A stretch of 22,905 bases of DNA from GCA-2719315 sp964448645 (GTDB lineage: Bacteria; Bacteroidota; Bacteroidia; Flavobacteriales; Flavobacteriaceae). Under the pieces are notes generated by a model. That model did not search any database. It had not been told where the DNA came from and worked only from the letters and a program-made list of their open reading frames with translations. This document shows, in pieces, positions 1-8,192 of the stretch (positions are counted from its first letter, which is position 1; each line of letters begins with the position of its first letter). The DNA is taken from NCBI GenBank assembly GCA_964448645.1, contig CAYUZY010000015.1, positions 1 through 22,905 of the forward strand, read 5' to 3'. The position numbers were made by a program, and so were the translations under genes.

Positions 1-411
1 ATTTTCAATCATCCCGCTAGGCATAGAAACCCCACATATTTCTCTGTATCCTTTTTTATACTTTCTTGCAGCATGACCTGACAAATAACCTCTTATAACC
101 ATCTCCACTTTAAAAGGTTTACATTTAACACCAACAGAAACATTTTCATCAGGTGTAGATTTTAACCAATTTGGAACTATTCCTGAAGTTTCTAATAACA
201 TTTTATTTGCAATTTGATTTAAAATTTGGCCTTTAAAAGGAATTCCTCTTGGCATTACTACATCAAATGCAGATAATCTATCCGTTGAAATAATAATTAA
301 AAAATTATTTTCTAAAAAATAAACATCCCTAACTTTCCCTTTGTATTTTGAAATTTGACCTGGAAAACTAAAATTAGTTTCCATTAAAGTATTAAATTCA
401 TTCTTTGTCAT
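1..411 (-). CDS. purC: SAICAR synthase PurC, 5' part (runs off left edge)
   Basis: Phosphoribosylaminoimidazole-succinocarboxamide synthase joins aspartate to CAIR using ATP in de novo purine synthesis, in the cytosol. The 137 visible codons give an N-terminus starting MTKNEF. They show the family's nucleotide-binding beta strands (GKVRDVY, then [12 protein letters not shown]), the segment PFKGQILNQ, and the [15 protein letters not shown] and EICGV motifs that lead into the CAIR site. The remaining half or more of the protein lies beyond base 1. The ATG (411-409) overlaps the phoH stop as ATGA, so the two genes are probably translationally coupled. Family assignment is firm; only the C-terminus is unseen. 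Confidence 0.95.
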   Translation of the reverse strand, partial: MTKNEFNTLMETNFSFPGQISKYKGKVRDVYFLENNFLIIISTDRLSAFDVVMPRGIPFKGQILNQIANKMLLETSGIVPNWLKSTPDENVSVGVKCKPFKVEMVIRGYLSGHAARKYKKGYREICGVSMPSGMIEN

Positions 412-1355
412 TCTCTTTTTTTGTACGCTTTTATTATTTTATCAACAAGTTTATGTCTAATAATATCTCTCTCATCTAAATTTGTTATTCCTATTCCTTT
501 AATTTTTTTCAATATTAAAAGAGCTTCATTTAATCCTGAAACTACTTTTTTTGGTAAGTCTATTTGACCTGGATCACCTGTTAAAATAAATTTAGCATTC
601 TTCCCCATTCTAGTTAAAAACATTTTCATTTGTGAATGTGTAGTGTTTTGAGCTTCATCTAAAACTACAAATGCATCATCTAAAGTTCTTCCTCTCATAA
701 ATGCCAAAGGAGAAATTTGAATAATTCCTTTTTCTATATAACTAACCAATTTCTCATGAGGAATCATATCCTTTAAAGAATCATATAAAGGTTGCATGTA
801 AGGGTCTAATTTATCCTTCAAATCACCTGGCAAAAAACCTAAATTTTCTCCTGCTTCAACAGCAGGTCTAGTTAAAATAATTCTTTTAACCTGTCTTTCT
901 TTTAATGCTTTAACTGCCATAGATATTGCAGTATAGGTTTTCCCTGTTCCAGCTGGACCAATTGCAAAAATTAATGAATTATTATTGATAGTTTTAACCA
1001 ATTCAACTTGATTTATGGTTAAAGCTTTAATTATTTTTCCTTTTACACCATGAACAATTATTAATTCATTTTCTCTTTTATGTTTTGACAAATCAATATT
1101 ATTATTTGAAAAAACAACTTCATCTATAAATTTTGAATCTAAGGAGTTGTAAATACCTAAATAATTAATTAAAGAATCTACACAACCTTTAAATTCTTTT
1201 AAAATCTGAGGCTCGCCATAAGCTCTTAGGAAATTTCCTCTAGCAACAAGTTTTAATTTTGGGAAATGTGATTTTAATTTATTTAGATGTATATTCTGAT
1301 CACCAAAAAAATCTTGTGGATTTATATTATTTAATTCAATTTTGATATCATTCAA
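408..1355 (-). CDS. phoH: PhoH family ATPase
   Basis: PhoH-like P-loop ATPase of the cytosol, a family linked to RNA metabolism and phosphate-stress responses whose exact role is unsettled. The 315-residue length is usual. It has a short N-terminal region, then the helicase-like PhoH domain from about residue 113. The Walker A motif is GPAGTGKT (133-140), followed by the [11 protein letters not shown] segment (160-170), and the Walker B motif is VLDEAQ (231-236). [10 protein letters not shown] (259-268) is the characteristic post-Walker B motif. The gene is first in a two-gene unit with purC, overlapping it by four bases. No TAnnTTTG box is evident in the 99 bases upstream. Confidence 0.95.
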   Translation of the reverse strand: MNDIKIELNNINPQDFFGDQNIHLNKLKSHFPKLKLVARGNFLRAYGEPQILKEFKGCVDSLINYLGIYNSLDSKFIDEVVFSNNNIDLSKHKRENELIIVHGVKGKIIKALTINQVELVKTINNNSLIFAIGPAGTGKTYTAISMAVKALKERQVKRIILTRPAVEAGENLGFLPGDLKDKLDPYMQPLYDSLKDMIPHEKLVSYIEKGIIQISPLAFMRGRTLDDAFVVLDEAQNTTHSQMKMFLTRMGKNAKFILTGDPGQIDLPKKVVSGLNEALLILKKIKGIGITNLDERDIIRHKLVDKIIKAYKKRE

Positions 1356-1454
1356 AGGCTAATCAATTAAAAAAAATTAATTTTAACTTCTATTAAAGAA
1401 TTTTTTGTAAAAATATGTAAATTTTAATTTATTTCAAGAACGATTTCATAGTTT

Positions 1455-2285
1455 ATGAATTTTATAACATTAACTACTGACTTTGGTTATAAAGACTTTT
1501 CAGTAGCTATTACTAAAGCAAATATTTACAACAACATCAATGATGTCATAATTGTCGATATTTCTCACCAAATTAGCCCTTTTAATAATCCTCAAGCAGC
1601 ATATATATTAAAAAATTCTTACAAATCTTTTCCTGAAGGCACAATTCATATTATTGGAGTGGAGTCAGAACTTACTCCTGAAAACTCGCATTTAGCAATG
1701 TATTTTAATAATCATTACTTTATCGGAGCAAATAATGGAATTTTTTCTTTAATAACTGAAGATTTAAAACCTGATAAAATAGTAGAAATTAATATTCATA
1801 AAAATATAATAAGCAACTTTCCTGTAATTGATGTTTTTGTTAATGTTGCTAAACACTTATCATCTAAGGGGTCTTTAGACGTAATTGGAAAAGAAATTAA
1901 AAAAATAAAACAATTAACTGAAATTAAACCTGTAATAAACCAAAAAAAAGATCAAATATTGGGAAGTGTAATTTATATTGACAATTATGGTAATGTTGTA
2001 ACTAATATTACTAAAAAAATTTTTAATGAAATAGGAAAATCTCGACCATTTATAATTGAAGCAAGAAGAATTAAGTTTAGAGAAATTTTTTCAAATTATA
2101 GTCAAGCAATTGATTTTTCAATTAAAAAAGAAAAAAGAGAAGAAGATGGTAAAAAACTTGCATTATTTAATTCCGCTGGACATCTTGAATTAGCTATATA
2201 TAAAAGCAATCCTGAAACTGTTGGAAGTGCAAGTTCTCTTTTTGGCCTTGATTATAGAGATCCAATAACAATATTTTTTGAATAA
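1455..2285 (+). CDS. SAM hydroxide adenosyltransferase family protein (DUF62), altered triad
   Basis: Member of the SAM hydroxide adenosyltransferase / chlorinase-fluorinase family, whose ordinary members hydrolyse S-adenosylmethionine to adenosine and methionine. Family marks are LTTDFG near the N-terminus (6-11), GTIHIIGV (62-69), GANNG (91-95) and the C-terminal-domain motif YIDNYGNVVTNI (174-185). The length of 276 is normal. The water-activating Asp-Arg-His triad described for archaeal homologues is not conserved: by my hand alignment those positions are Glu70, Asn77 and Pro123. The activity may therefore differ, or the triad may be dispensable in this clade. The stop is two bases before the gldF ATG, so it is the first gene of an operon with gldF and gldG. 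Confidence 0.85.
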   Translation: MNFITLTTDFGYKDFSVAITKANIYNNINDVIIVDISHQISPFNNPQAAYILKNSYKSFPEGTIHIIGVESELTPENSHLAMYFNNHYFIGANNGIFSLITEDLKPDKIVEINIHKNIISNFPVIDVFVNVAKHLSSKGSLDVIGKEIKKIKQLTEIKPVINQKKDQILGSVIYIDNYGNVVTNITKKIFNEIGKSRPFIIEARRIKFREIFSNYSQAIDFSIKKEKREEDGKKLALFNSAGHLELAIYKSNPETVGSASSLFGLDYRDPITIFFE

Positions 2286-2287
2286 AT

Positions 2288-3016
2288 ATGAGAACTTTAA
2301 TTATAAAAGAGCTTAAATCTTATTTTTTTTCACCAGTTGGACATATTCTAATAGGCTTCTATCTTTTAATTAATAGTTTAATTTTAATTTTTTTTGAAAC
2401 AAATTATAATATAATAAAATCTAATTTCATAGATGTAAATTCATTTTTTGAACTATCTCCTTGGATACTTTTAATTATTATTCCTTCCATTTGTATGAGA
2501 GTTTTTTCGGAAGAAATTTCAAATGGAACAATTGAAGTTTTAATCACCAAACCAATCTCATTGACTAAGATTTTATTAGGAAAATACTTATCGATTCAGT
2601 TTGTAATTGTTTTTTGCTTTATGTTATGTACTCCCTATTTGTTAATGGCAAATAATTTAATTAATTCAGATTCAAACATTGATTTAGGTGTAATATTTTT
2701 TGCATTTATTTCTTTAATTCTTCTTTCAAGCGTATTTATTTTAATTTCTATTTGTGTTTCATTAAGATTTAAAACTCAATTTAGCATTTTCCTTGTTTCC
2801 TTCTTAATTTGTTTTATTGACTATTATTTAATTAATCTTATATCTGAATATTCAAATAATAGTAGTTTATATAGTTTTATAAACAATATTGGAATTCAAA
2901 TACATTATCACAGACTTAGTATTGGGATTATTAACCTAAATGATATCGCTTATTTTATTTTAAATCTATTTTTATTTTTTTTAATAGGACTTAAATCAAT
3001 GAAAAAAATCAAATGA
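2288..3016 (+). CDS. gldF: GldF, gliding-associated ABC transporter permease
   Basis: ABC-2 type integral membrane permease of 242 residues. It begins with the motif RTLIIKELKSYFFSPVG, typical of GldF, and has about six hydrophobic membrane segments. The cytoplasmic stretch EEISNGTIEVLITKPIS after the second segment is the coupling region typical of ABC-2 permeases. In Flavobacterium, GldF, GldG and the ATPase GldA form a transporter needed for gliding; its substrate is unknown. No gldA lies in this window, which fits the usual separate location of that gene. The stop overlaps the gldG start by four bases (ATGA). gldF and gldG also occur in Bacteroidota that do not glide, so the pair does not prove motility. 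Confidence 0.93.
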   Translation: MRTLIIKELKSYFFSPVGHILIGFYLLINSLILIFFETNYNIIKSNFIDVNSFFELSPWILLIIIPSICMRVFSEEISNGTIEVLITKPISLTKILLGKYLSIQFVIVFCFMLCTPYLLMANNLINSDSNIDLGVIFFAFISLILLSSVFILISICVSLRFKTQFSIFLVSFLICFIDYYLINLISEYSNNSSLYSFINNIGIQIHYHRLSIGIINLNDIAYFILNLFLFFLIGLKSMKKIK

Positions 3017-4662
3017 AAAAACTAAACAAATTTATCTTATTCATTGCTTTTACAATTCTTTTGATTTCACTACCTGATTTGTTTAGTTTGAAATCATATG
3101 ATATTACAAAAGACAAAAAATTTACCTTAAGCGATACAACTATTTCAACTATTAAAAAATTTAAAAGTCCTATTAAGATTGAAATCTTTTTAGAAGGGTC
3201 TATGCCAAACTATTACTACAATTTTCAAAATCAAATTAAAGAAATTGTTAAATTGTTTATAAATGAAAATAGTCTGATCTCTTACGAGTTTATAAATCCT
3301 TATGATTTAAATCAAAAAGATTTAATCTTTCAAAAAATGACTGCTTTAGCTTTAAGTCCAGAAATTTTAGTAAAATATATTAATAATAACAGAAAAGAAT
3401 ATAAAATTTATCCTTGGGCAATACTTAGTTATAACGATAAATCCGTTAAAATAAAACTAATTGATAATAATATTGGCGATAGTGAAGAAGAAAAAATAAT
3501 TCGATCCACAGCATTAATTGAGCATAAGTTAATTGATGGTTTAATTAAATTAACAATTCAAAACAAGTCAAAAATTTCCTTTTTAAATTCCCATGGAACA
3601 TCTGAAGAAATAAAGATATTTGATTTTAAAAACAGTATTTCAAAATACTATGATATTTCAAACTTTGATCTAAAAAAAGATTATATAGACATAGATAATG
3701 CATTGAATTTTCTTAAAGACAAAGAAATTCTTATTATATCTAATCCAACTGAAATATTTAATGAAAAAGAAAAGTTCATTTTAGATCAATATTCTCTCAG
3801 TGGCGGAAAGATTGTCTGGTTAATAAATGGTGTTAATATGAATATAGAAATGCTCTATAATGATGACGCTAAAGCATTAGCAATTTCAAACCAATTAAAT
3901 TTAGACGATTTATTTTTTCATAACGGCATTAAAATAAAAAAAGAATTAATAAAAGATTTATACTGTGCCCCAATAGTTGTTTCTTCTGAATCAAACAACA
4001 CTCAATTCATACCTTATCCATGGTTATATTACCCTATTATTAAACATAAAAATTTATTTAACGAAAGTTATTTAAATCTATTAACAAAATTTGCAAGCCC
4101 AATTGATACAATTAAAACTTCTTTAAATAAAAAAATAATCTTAACATCTTCAGATTACACAAAAACATTAACTACTCCAAATTTTATTAATCTAAGTGAA
4201 ATAAATAATAAAATATCTCCTTCCTCTTTTGAAAATAAGAAACATATTATTGGAATAGAATTAAGTGGAAATTTTAAATCCTTTTATGAAAACAAAATCA
4301 CTGGCCAAAACTCAAAAAATAAAATTGATAAAGGAAATTCAAAATGGTTAATTATAAGTGATGGGAGTATAGCTGAAAATCAAATTGATAAAAATAAGCC
4401 TTTAAAACTAGGTTATGATAAATGGACAAATAATAATTACTCTAATAAAGAATTTATTATAAATAAAATTCATGAATTTTTAAATAATAAAACTTTTTTA
4501 AATTCAAGAAACAAAAAAATTAATAAAATTTTAGTCGATAAAATTAAATTAATTGAAAACCTAGATTTTTGGAGATTTTCTTCAATTGTTTATCCATTTA
4601 TTTTCTCTTTGTTCTTATATTCACTAGTCACTTTATATAGAAAAAAAAAGTTTAATGTATAA
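3013..4662 (+). CDS. gldG: GldG, gliding-associated ABC transporter auxiliary component
   Basis: 549-residue partner of GldF with one membrane segment near the N-terminus (about 6-25), a large extracytoplasmic region, and a second membrane segment near the C-terminus (about 521-542) followed by the basic tail RKKK. Recognisable marks are the early KSYDITKDKKFTLSD segment, typical of GldG-like proteins, and FLNSHGTSEE followed by SNPTEIFNEKEKF, which match the ABC-type auxiliary (DUF4350-like) domain. It is translated from an ATG overlapping the gldF stop. It is probably held in the inner membrane with its main domain in the periplasm, working with GldF. Confidence 0.92.
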   Translation: MKKLNKFILFIAFTILLISLPDLFSLKSYDITKDKKFTLSDTTISTIKKFKSPIKIEIFLEGSMPNYYYNFQNQIKEIVKLFINENSLISYEFINPYDLNQKDLIFQKMTALALSPEILVKYINNNRKEYKIYPWAILSYNDKSVKIKLIDNNIGDSEEEKIIRSTALIEHKLIDGLIKLTIQNKSKISFLNSHGTSEEIKIFDFKNSISKYYDISNFDLKKDYIDIDNALNFLKDKEILIISNPTEIFNEKEKFILDQYSLSGGKIVWLINGVNMNIEMLYNDDAKALAISNQLNLDDLFFHNGIKIKKELIKDLYCAPIVVSSESNNTQFIPYPWLYYPIIKHKNLFNESYLNLLTKFASPIDTIKTSLNKKIILTSSDYTKTLTTPNFINLSEINNKISPSSFENKKHIIGIELSGNFKSFYENKITGQNSKNKIDKGNSKWLIISDGSIAENQIDKNKPLKLGYDKWTNNNYSNKEFIINKIHEFLNNKTFLNSRNKKINKILVDKIKLIENLDFWRFSSIVYPFIFSLFLYSLVTLYRKKKFNV

Positions 4663-4701
4663 CTGTTAATAAGTTTCTTTTTCAAATAACTAGCTTTAAA
4701 A

Positions 4702-4709
4702 TATATTTG
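4702..4709 (+). promoter_or_regulatory. Bacteroidota -7 element before dnaN
   Basis: TATATTTG matches the Bacteroidota -7 consensus TAnnTTTG exactly and ends 15 bases before the dnaN ATG. No -33 TTG is seen at the expected distance. It suggests dnaN can be transcribed separately from gldFG, with a leader of about ten bases. Confidence 0.45.
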
Positions 4710-4724
4710 AATTAAATTACATTT

Positions 4725-5843
4725 ATGAAATTCATTGTTTCAAGTACTTCCTTATTAAAACAACTTCAAATTATTAGCGGAATAATAAATAACAATAACA
4801 CCTTACCTATACTTGATAATTTTTTATTTGAAATAGAAAAAAACAAGCTTACTATAACAGCCTCAGATCTAGAAAGTACTTTTTCAACAAATTTAAAAAT
4901 AGAATCTCAAGAATCAGGTAAAATAGGATTACCCGCAAAATTGTTGCTAGACACTTTAAAAACTTTTCCTGAACAACCCCTTACTTTTATTAAAACGGAT
5001 AAAAACTCTTTTGATATAATTGCTAATAATGGTAAATATTCCCTAGCTTATGTTAATGGTGAAGATTTTCCAAATCAAAACATTTTAACAGACTCTAATG
5101 AATTAATTTTAAAATCTAGCGTTTTTTTAAATGCAATTAATTCAACTATTTTCGCTAGTGGAAATGATGATTTAAGACCTGTAATGAGTGGTGTCTTTTT
5201 TGAGTTAAACTCAAACTCAATAAATTTTGTTGCAACAGATGCCCACAAATTAGTAAAATATTCTAGAAATGATTTTAGTGTAGAAGAAAATACTGAATTT
5301 ATAATGCCTAAAAAACCTCTGCAATTATTAAAGAATGTATTGCAAGACAATGAAGACGACGTGAAAATTGAATATAATGAAACTAATGCTCAGTTTACTT
5401 TTAAAAACTCTATCCTTATTTCTAGACTAATTGATGGAAAATACCCCAATTATGAAGCAGTTATTCCAAAAGAAAATCCAAACGAATTAACTATTGAAAA
5501 AAATGTTTTTTTAAATTCATTAAAAAGAGTTAGTATTTTTTCCAACAAAACTACTCATCAAATAAAATTAAAAATTACAGGATCAATTCTTAATATTTCA
5601 GCTGAAGATTTTGATTATAACAATAGTGCTGAAGAAACTTTAAATTGCGACTATAAAGGAGACGATATTCAAATTGGGTTTAATTCAAGGTTTTTAATAG
5701 AAATGCTTAACAATTTAGATCAAGAAGAAATAAAATTATTCATGTCTCTTCCAAATAGAGCTGGTATAATTAAACCTTCAAAAGAAAACTTAACCAAAGA
5801 AGAAATAACAATGCTAGTTATGCCAGTAATGTTAAATGATTAA
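4725..5843 (+). CDS. dnaN: DNA polymerase III beta subunit (sliding clamp)
   Basis: Ring-forming processivity clamp that tethers DNA polymerase III to DNA. The 372 residues fit three repeated clamp domains. Recognisable parts are MKFIVSSTSLLKQLQ at the start, ITASDLESTF (54-63), GLPAKLLLDTLK, and DLRPVMSGVFFEL followed by FVATDAHKLV in domain two. The C-terminal end contains the clamp's closing motif in the form MLVMPVMLND, where many homologues have a shorter MPMRL-type tail. It follows gldG by 62 bases on the same strand with its own promoter-like box. There is no dnaA or recF next to it, so this is not a classical dnaA-dnaN origin region. It ends nine bases before the convergent gene on the minus strand. 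Confidence 0.97.
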   Translation: MKFIVSSTSLLKQLQIISGIINNNNTLPILDNFLFEIEKNKLTITASDLESTFSTNLKIESQESGKIGLPAKLLLDTLKTFPEQPLTFIKTDKNSFDIIANNGKYSLAYVNGEDFPNQNILTDSNELILKSSVFLNAINSTIFASGNDDLRPVMSGVFFELNSNSINFVATDAHKLVKYSRNDFSVEENTEFIMPKKPLQLLKNVLQDNEDDVKIEYNETNAQFTFKNSILISRLIDGKYPNYEAVIPKENPNELTIEKNVFLNSLKRVSIFSNKTTHQIKLKITGSILNISAEDFDYNNSAEETLNCDYKGDDIQIGFNSRFLIEMLNNLDQEEIKLFMSLPNRAGIIKPSKENLTKEEITMLVMPVMLND

Positions 5844-5851
5844 ATAAGTCT

Positions 5852-7093
5852 TTAGTTTACTTTTGATTTCAACTTATATTCTCCACTTTTTAGCTTCTGT
5901 CTTATTTTAGAGAAAGCATCTAAAGTTTCATTAATATCTTCTTTGGTGTGAGATGCTGTTGGAATTAATCTCAATAAGATTAATCCTTTAGGAATAACTG
6001 GGTATACTACTATTGAACAGAAAATACCAAAATTTTCTCTTAAATCTTTTACTAAACACATAGCTTCAGGAATACTTCCCTCCAAATAAACAGGAGTTAC
6101 ACAACTTTCCGTATTGCCTATATTAAAACCATTCTGCTTCAATCCGTTTTGTAACATTAAAACATTTTCCCATAACTTATTTTTCAATTCAGGTCTACTT
6201 TTGAGAATACTTAACCTCTTTAATGCACCTATTACTAGCTGGGTTTGTAAAGACTTAGCAAACATTTGTGATCTCATGTTGTATTTCAAATAGTCTATAA
6301 CTTCTTTTTCTGAAGCTATAAAAGCTCCTGTAGAAGCCATTGATTTAGCAAAGGTTGCAAAATAAACATCTATTTCTTTTTGAACACCTTGCTCAAATCC
6401 AGTTCCTGCACCATTTTCCCCTAATGTTCCAAAACCATGAGCATCATCTACTAAAAATCTAAAACTAAATTTATTCTTTAACTTACAAATCTCTTTTAAA
6501 CAACCTTGTTCTCCTCTCATTCCAAAAACACCCTCTGAAATAACAAGAATTCCTCCTCCTGTTTGCTCTGTAATTTTTGTAGCTCTTCTCAGATTTTTTT
6601 CAAGACTTATAGTATCATTATGCTTATATGCAAACCTTTTACCTATATGCAACCTTACACCATCAACAATACATGCGTGTGAGTCAGAATCATATACAAT
6701 TACATCATTTTTTCCAACTAATGCATCAATAGTAGAAAGAATACCTTGATAACCAAAATTTAATAAATATGAAGATTCCTTTTCAACAAATAAAGCTAAT
6801 TCTTTTTCTAATTTTTCATGAAGATCTGTATGACCAGACATCATCCTAGCCCCCATAGGGTAGGCAGAGCCGTAGTCAAACGCAGCTTTAGAGTCTGTTT
6901 TTCTAATCTCTGGGAGATTTGAAAGGCCTAAATAATCATTAATACTCCATGTAATAACTTCTTTTCCCTTAAATAACATTCTATTACTTATAGGGCCTTC
7001 TAATTTTGGAAAAACAAAATATCCTTCAGCTTGAGATGCCCACATTCCAAGAGGGCCTTTATTTTTGTATATTCTATCAAATAAATCTATCAT
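5852..7093 (-). CDS. Alpha-oxoamine synthase: probable cysteate (or serine) fatty-acyl transferase
   Basis: PLP enzyme of the family that condenses an amino acid with an acyl thioester and releases CO2 (serine palmitoyltransferase, KBL, BioF, cysteate fatty-acyl transferase). The length is 413. Visible active-site parts are [10 protein letters not shown] (50-59), [11 protein letters not shown] with the PLP-stacking His139, VDDAHGFG with Asp216 and His219, and the Schiff-base Lys250 in TFAKSMAST. Its ATG overlaps the stop of an upstream cysteine-synthase-like gene by four bases. That coupling favours cysteate as the amino-acid substrate, giving 3-ketocapnine for sulfonolipids, over serine for sphingolipids. 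This is inference: the fold is certain but the substrate is not. The product would act on the cytosolic side of the inner membrane. Confidence 0.88.
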   Translation of the reverse strand: MIDLFDRIYKNKGPLGMWASQAEGYFVFPKLEGPISNRMLFKGKEVITWSINDYLGLSNLPEIRKTDSKAAFDYGSAYPMGARMMSGHTDLHEKLEKELALFVEKESSYLLNFGYQGILSTIDALVGKNDVIVYDSDSHACIVDGVRLHIGKRFAYKHNDTISLEKNLRRATKITEQTGGGILVISEGVFGMRGEQGCLKEICKLKNKFSFRFLVDDAHGFGTLGENGAGTGFEQGVQKEIDVYFATFAKSMASTGAFIASEKEVIDYLKYNMRSQMFAKSLQTQLVIGALKRLSILKSRPELKNKLWENVLMLQNGLKQNGFNIGNTESCVTPVYLEGSIPEAMCLVKDLRENFGIFCSIVVYPVIPKGLILLRLIPTASHTKEDINETLDAFSKIRQKLKSGEYKLKSKVN

Positions 7094-8145
7094 TTTTTTT
7101 CAGAAGAATTATCAATATACTCAATTTTTTGACGAAAATTTTTAGAAGAATTCATAAAGCCTTGATTTTCCATCCAATTTTCATTATAAATTTGACTCAT
7201 ATACCTTGAGCCATGATCAGGAAAAACAACAACAACCCTACTTTCTTTGTCAAAAAATTTCTTTTTATTCAACTGATGAACAGCTTGCATTGCTGCTCCT
7301 GAAGTATATCCAACCAAAATTCCTTCAGAATTTGTAATTTTTCTCGCAAAATGAGCACTATCCTCATCTGTCACTTTTTCAAAATGATCAATTAGATCAA
7401 AATATGTTGTTGAAGGAATTAAATTTTTACCTATTCCAGTTATTCTATATGGATATATTTCATTTAAATCTAATTCTTTAGTTTCATGAAACTTTTTTAA
7501 AACTGAACCGTAAGCATCTACTCCAACTATTTTAATCTTTGAATTTTTCTCTTTTAAAAATTTTGCACAACCTGAAATAGTTCCTCCAGTTCCACTGCAT
7601 GCAACTAAATGTGTAATATTACCCTTAGTTTGTTCCCATATCTCTGGTCCTGTTGTCATATAATGAGCTTCTGTGTTTAAATCGTTAAAATATTGATTAA
7701 TATGTATAGAATCTTTTATTTCATTATTAAGTCTTTTAGCAACTTGATAATAAGATCTAGAATCTTCAGGAGGAACATTTGCTGGACATACATAAATATT
7801 TGCTCCCATAGCCCTTAACATATCAATTTTATCTTTAGAAGATTTAGAAGTAACTGCTAAAACACATTCGTATCCTTTTACTATTGAAACCATGGCTAAA
7901 CTAAAACCAGTATTTCCAGAAGTAGTTTCAATTATGGTTGATCCTGGTTTTAAAACACCAAGCTTTTCAAGTTTCTCAACTATATACAATGAAATTCTAT
8001 CTTTACTAGAATGGCCAGGATTAAATGCTTCGTATTTGGCGAAATATTCACCCTTATATTTTTTAACAGATTTATTTAACTTAATTAATGGAGTATAGCC
8101 TATAATTTGAAGAATGTTCTGATAGACAGATTTGTTATTTTTCAT
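7090..8145 (-). CDS. Cysteine synthase / cystathionine beta-synthase-like PLP enzyme, possible cysteate synthase
   Basis: Fold-type II PLP enzyme of 351 residues resembling the catalytic core of cystathionine beta-synthase. It has the Schiff-base Lys48 in NPGHSSKDR, the substrate loop TSGNTG (75-80), the PLP-phosphate loop GTGGT (185-189), [13 protein letters not shown], and the late segment [16 protein letters not shown]. There is no haem region and no C-terminal CBS pair. It could be an O-acetylserine sulfhydrylase or a cystathionine beta-synthase. Because its stop overlaps the start of an alpha-oxoamine synthase (ATGA), the attractive reading is an enzyme that makes cysteate from a serine derivative and sulfite to feed that partner. 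A TAAATTTG box lies 28 bases upstream of the ATG, so the pair appears to be its own transcription unit. The fold is certain; the substrate is inferred. Confidence 0.85.
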   Translation of the reverse strand: MKNNKSVYQNILQIIGYTPLIKLNKSVKKYKGEYFAKYEAFNPGHSSKDRISLYIVEKLEKLGVLKPGSTIIETTSGNTGFSLAMVSIVKGYECVLAVTSKSSKDKIDMLRAMGANIYVCPANVPPEDSRSYYQVAKRLNNEIKDSIHINQYFNDLNTEAHYMTTGPEIWEQTKGNITHLVACSGTGGTISGCAKFLKEKNSKIKIVGVDAYGSVLKKFHETKELDLNEIYPYRITGIGKNLIPSTTYFDLIDHFEKVTDEDSAHFARKITNSEGILVGYTSGAAMQAVHQLNKKKFFDKESRVVVVFPDHGSRYMSQIYNENWMENQGFMNSSKNFRQKIEYIDNSSEKK

Positions 8146-8173
8146 ATAACACTTTTTCTCTCTTAAAAACGCA

Positions 8174-8181
8174 CAAATTTA
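8174..8181 (-). promoter_or_regulatory. Bacteroidota -7 element before the two-gene PLP operon
   Basis: On the minus strand this reads TAAATTTG, an exact match to TAnnTTTG, 28 bases before the ATG of the cysteine-synthase-like gene and just past the stop of the oligopeptidase gene. No -33 TTG is apparent. It supports a separate promoter for the two PLP-enzyme genes. Confidence 0.45.
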
Positions 8182-8192
8182 AAAAAAATTAT

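Noticed and set aside
1356..1454. Promoter between phoH and the SAM adenosyltransferase-family gene (TTG at 1405 with TAATTTAT at 1425)
   Set aside because: The spacing is plausible, but the -7 element matches only part of TAnnTTTG. A promoter must exist here, yet I cannot place it.
5075..5350. Open frames opposite dnaN and opposite other long genes (for example 7892-8098, 9730-9984, 11827-12048, 17380-17655, 20396-20704)
   Set aside because: They lie entirely within well-supported genes on the other strand, show no recognisable protein family, and are explained as antisense shadows.
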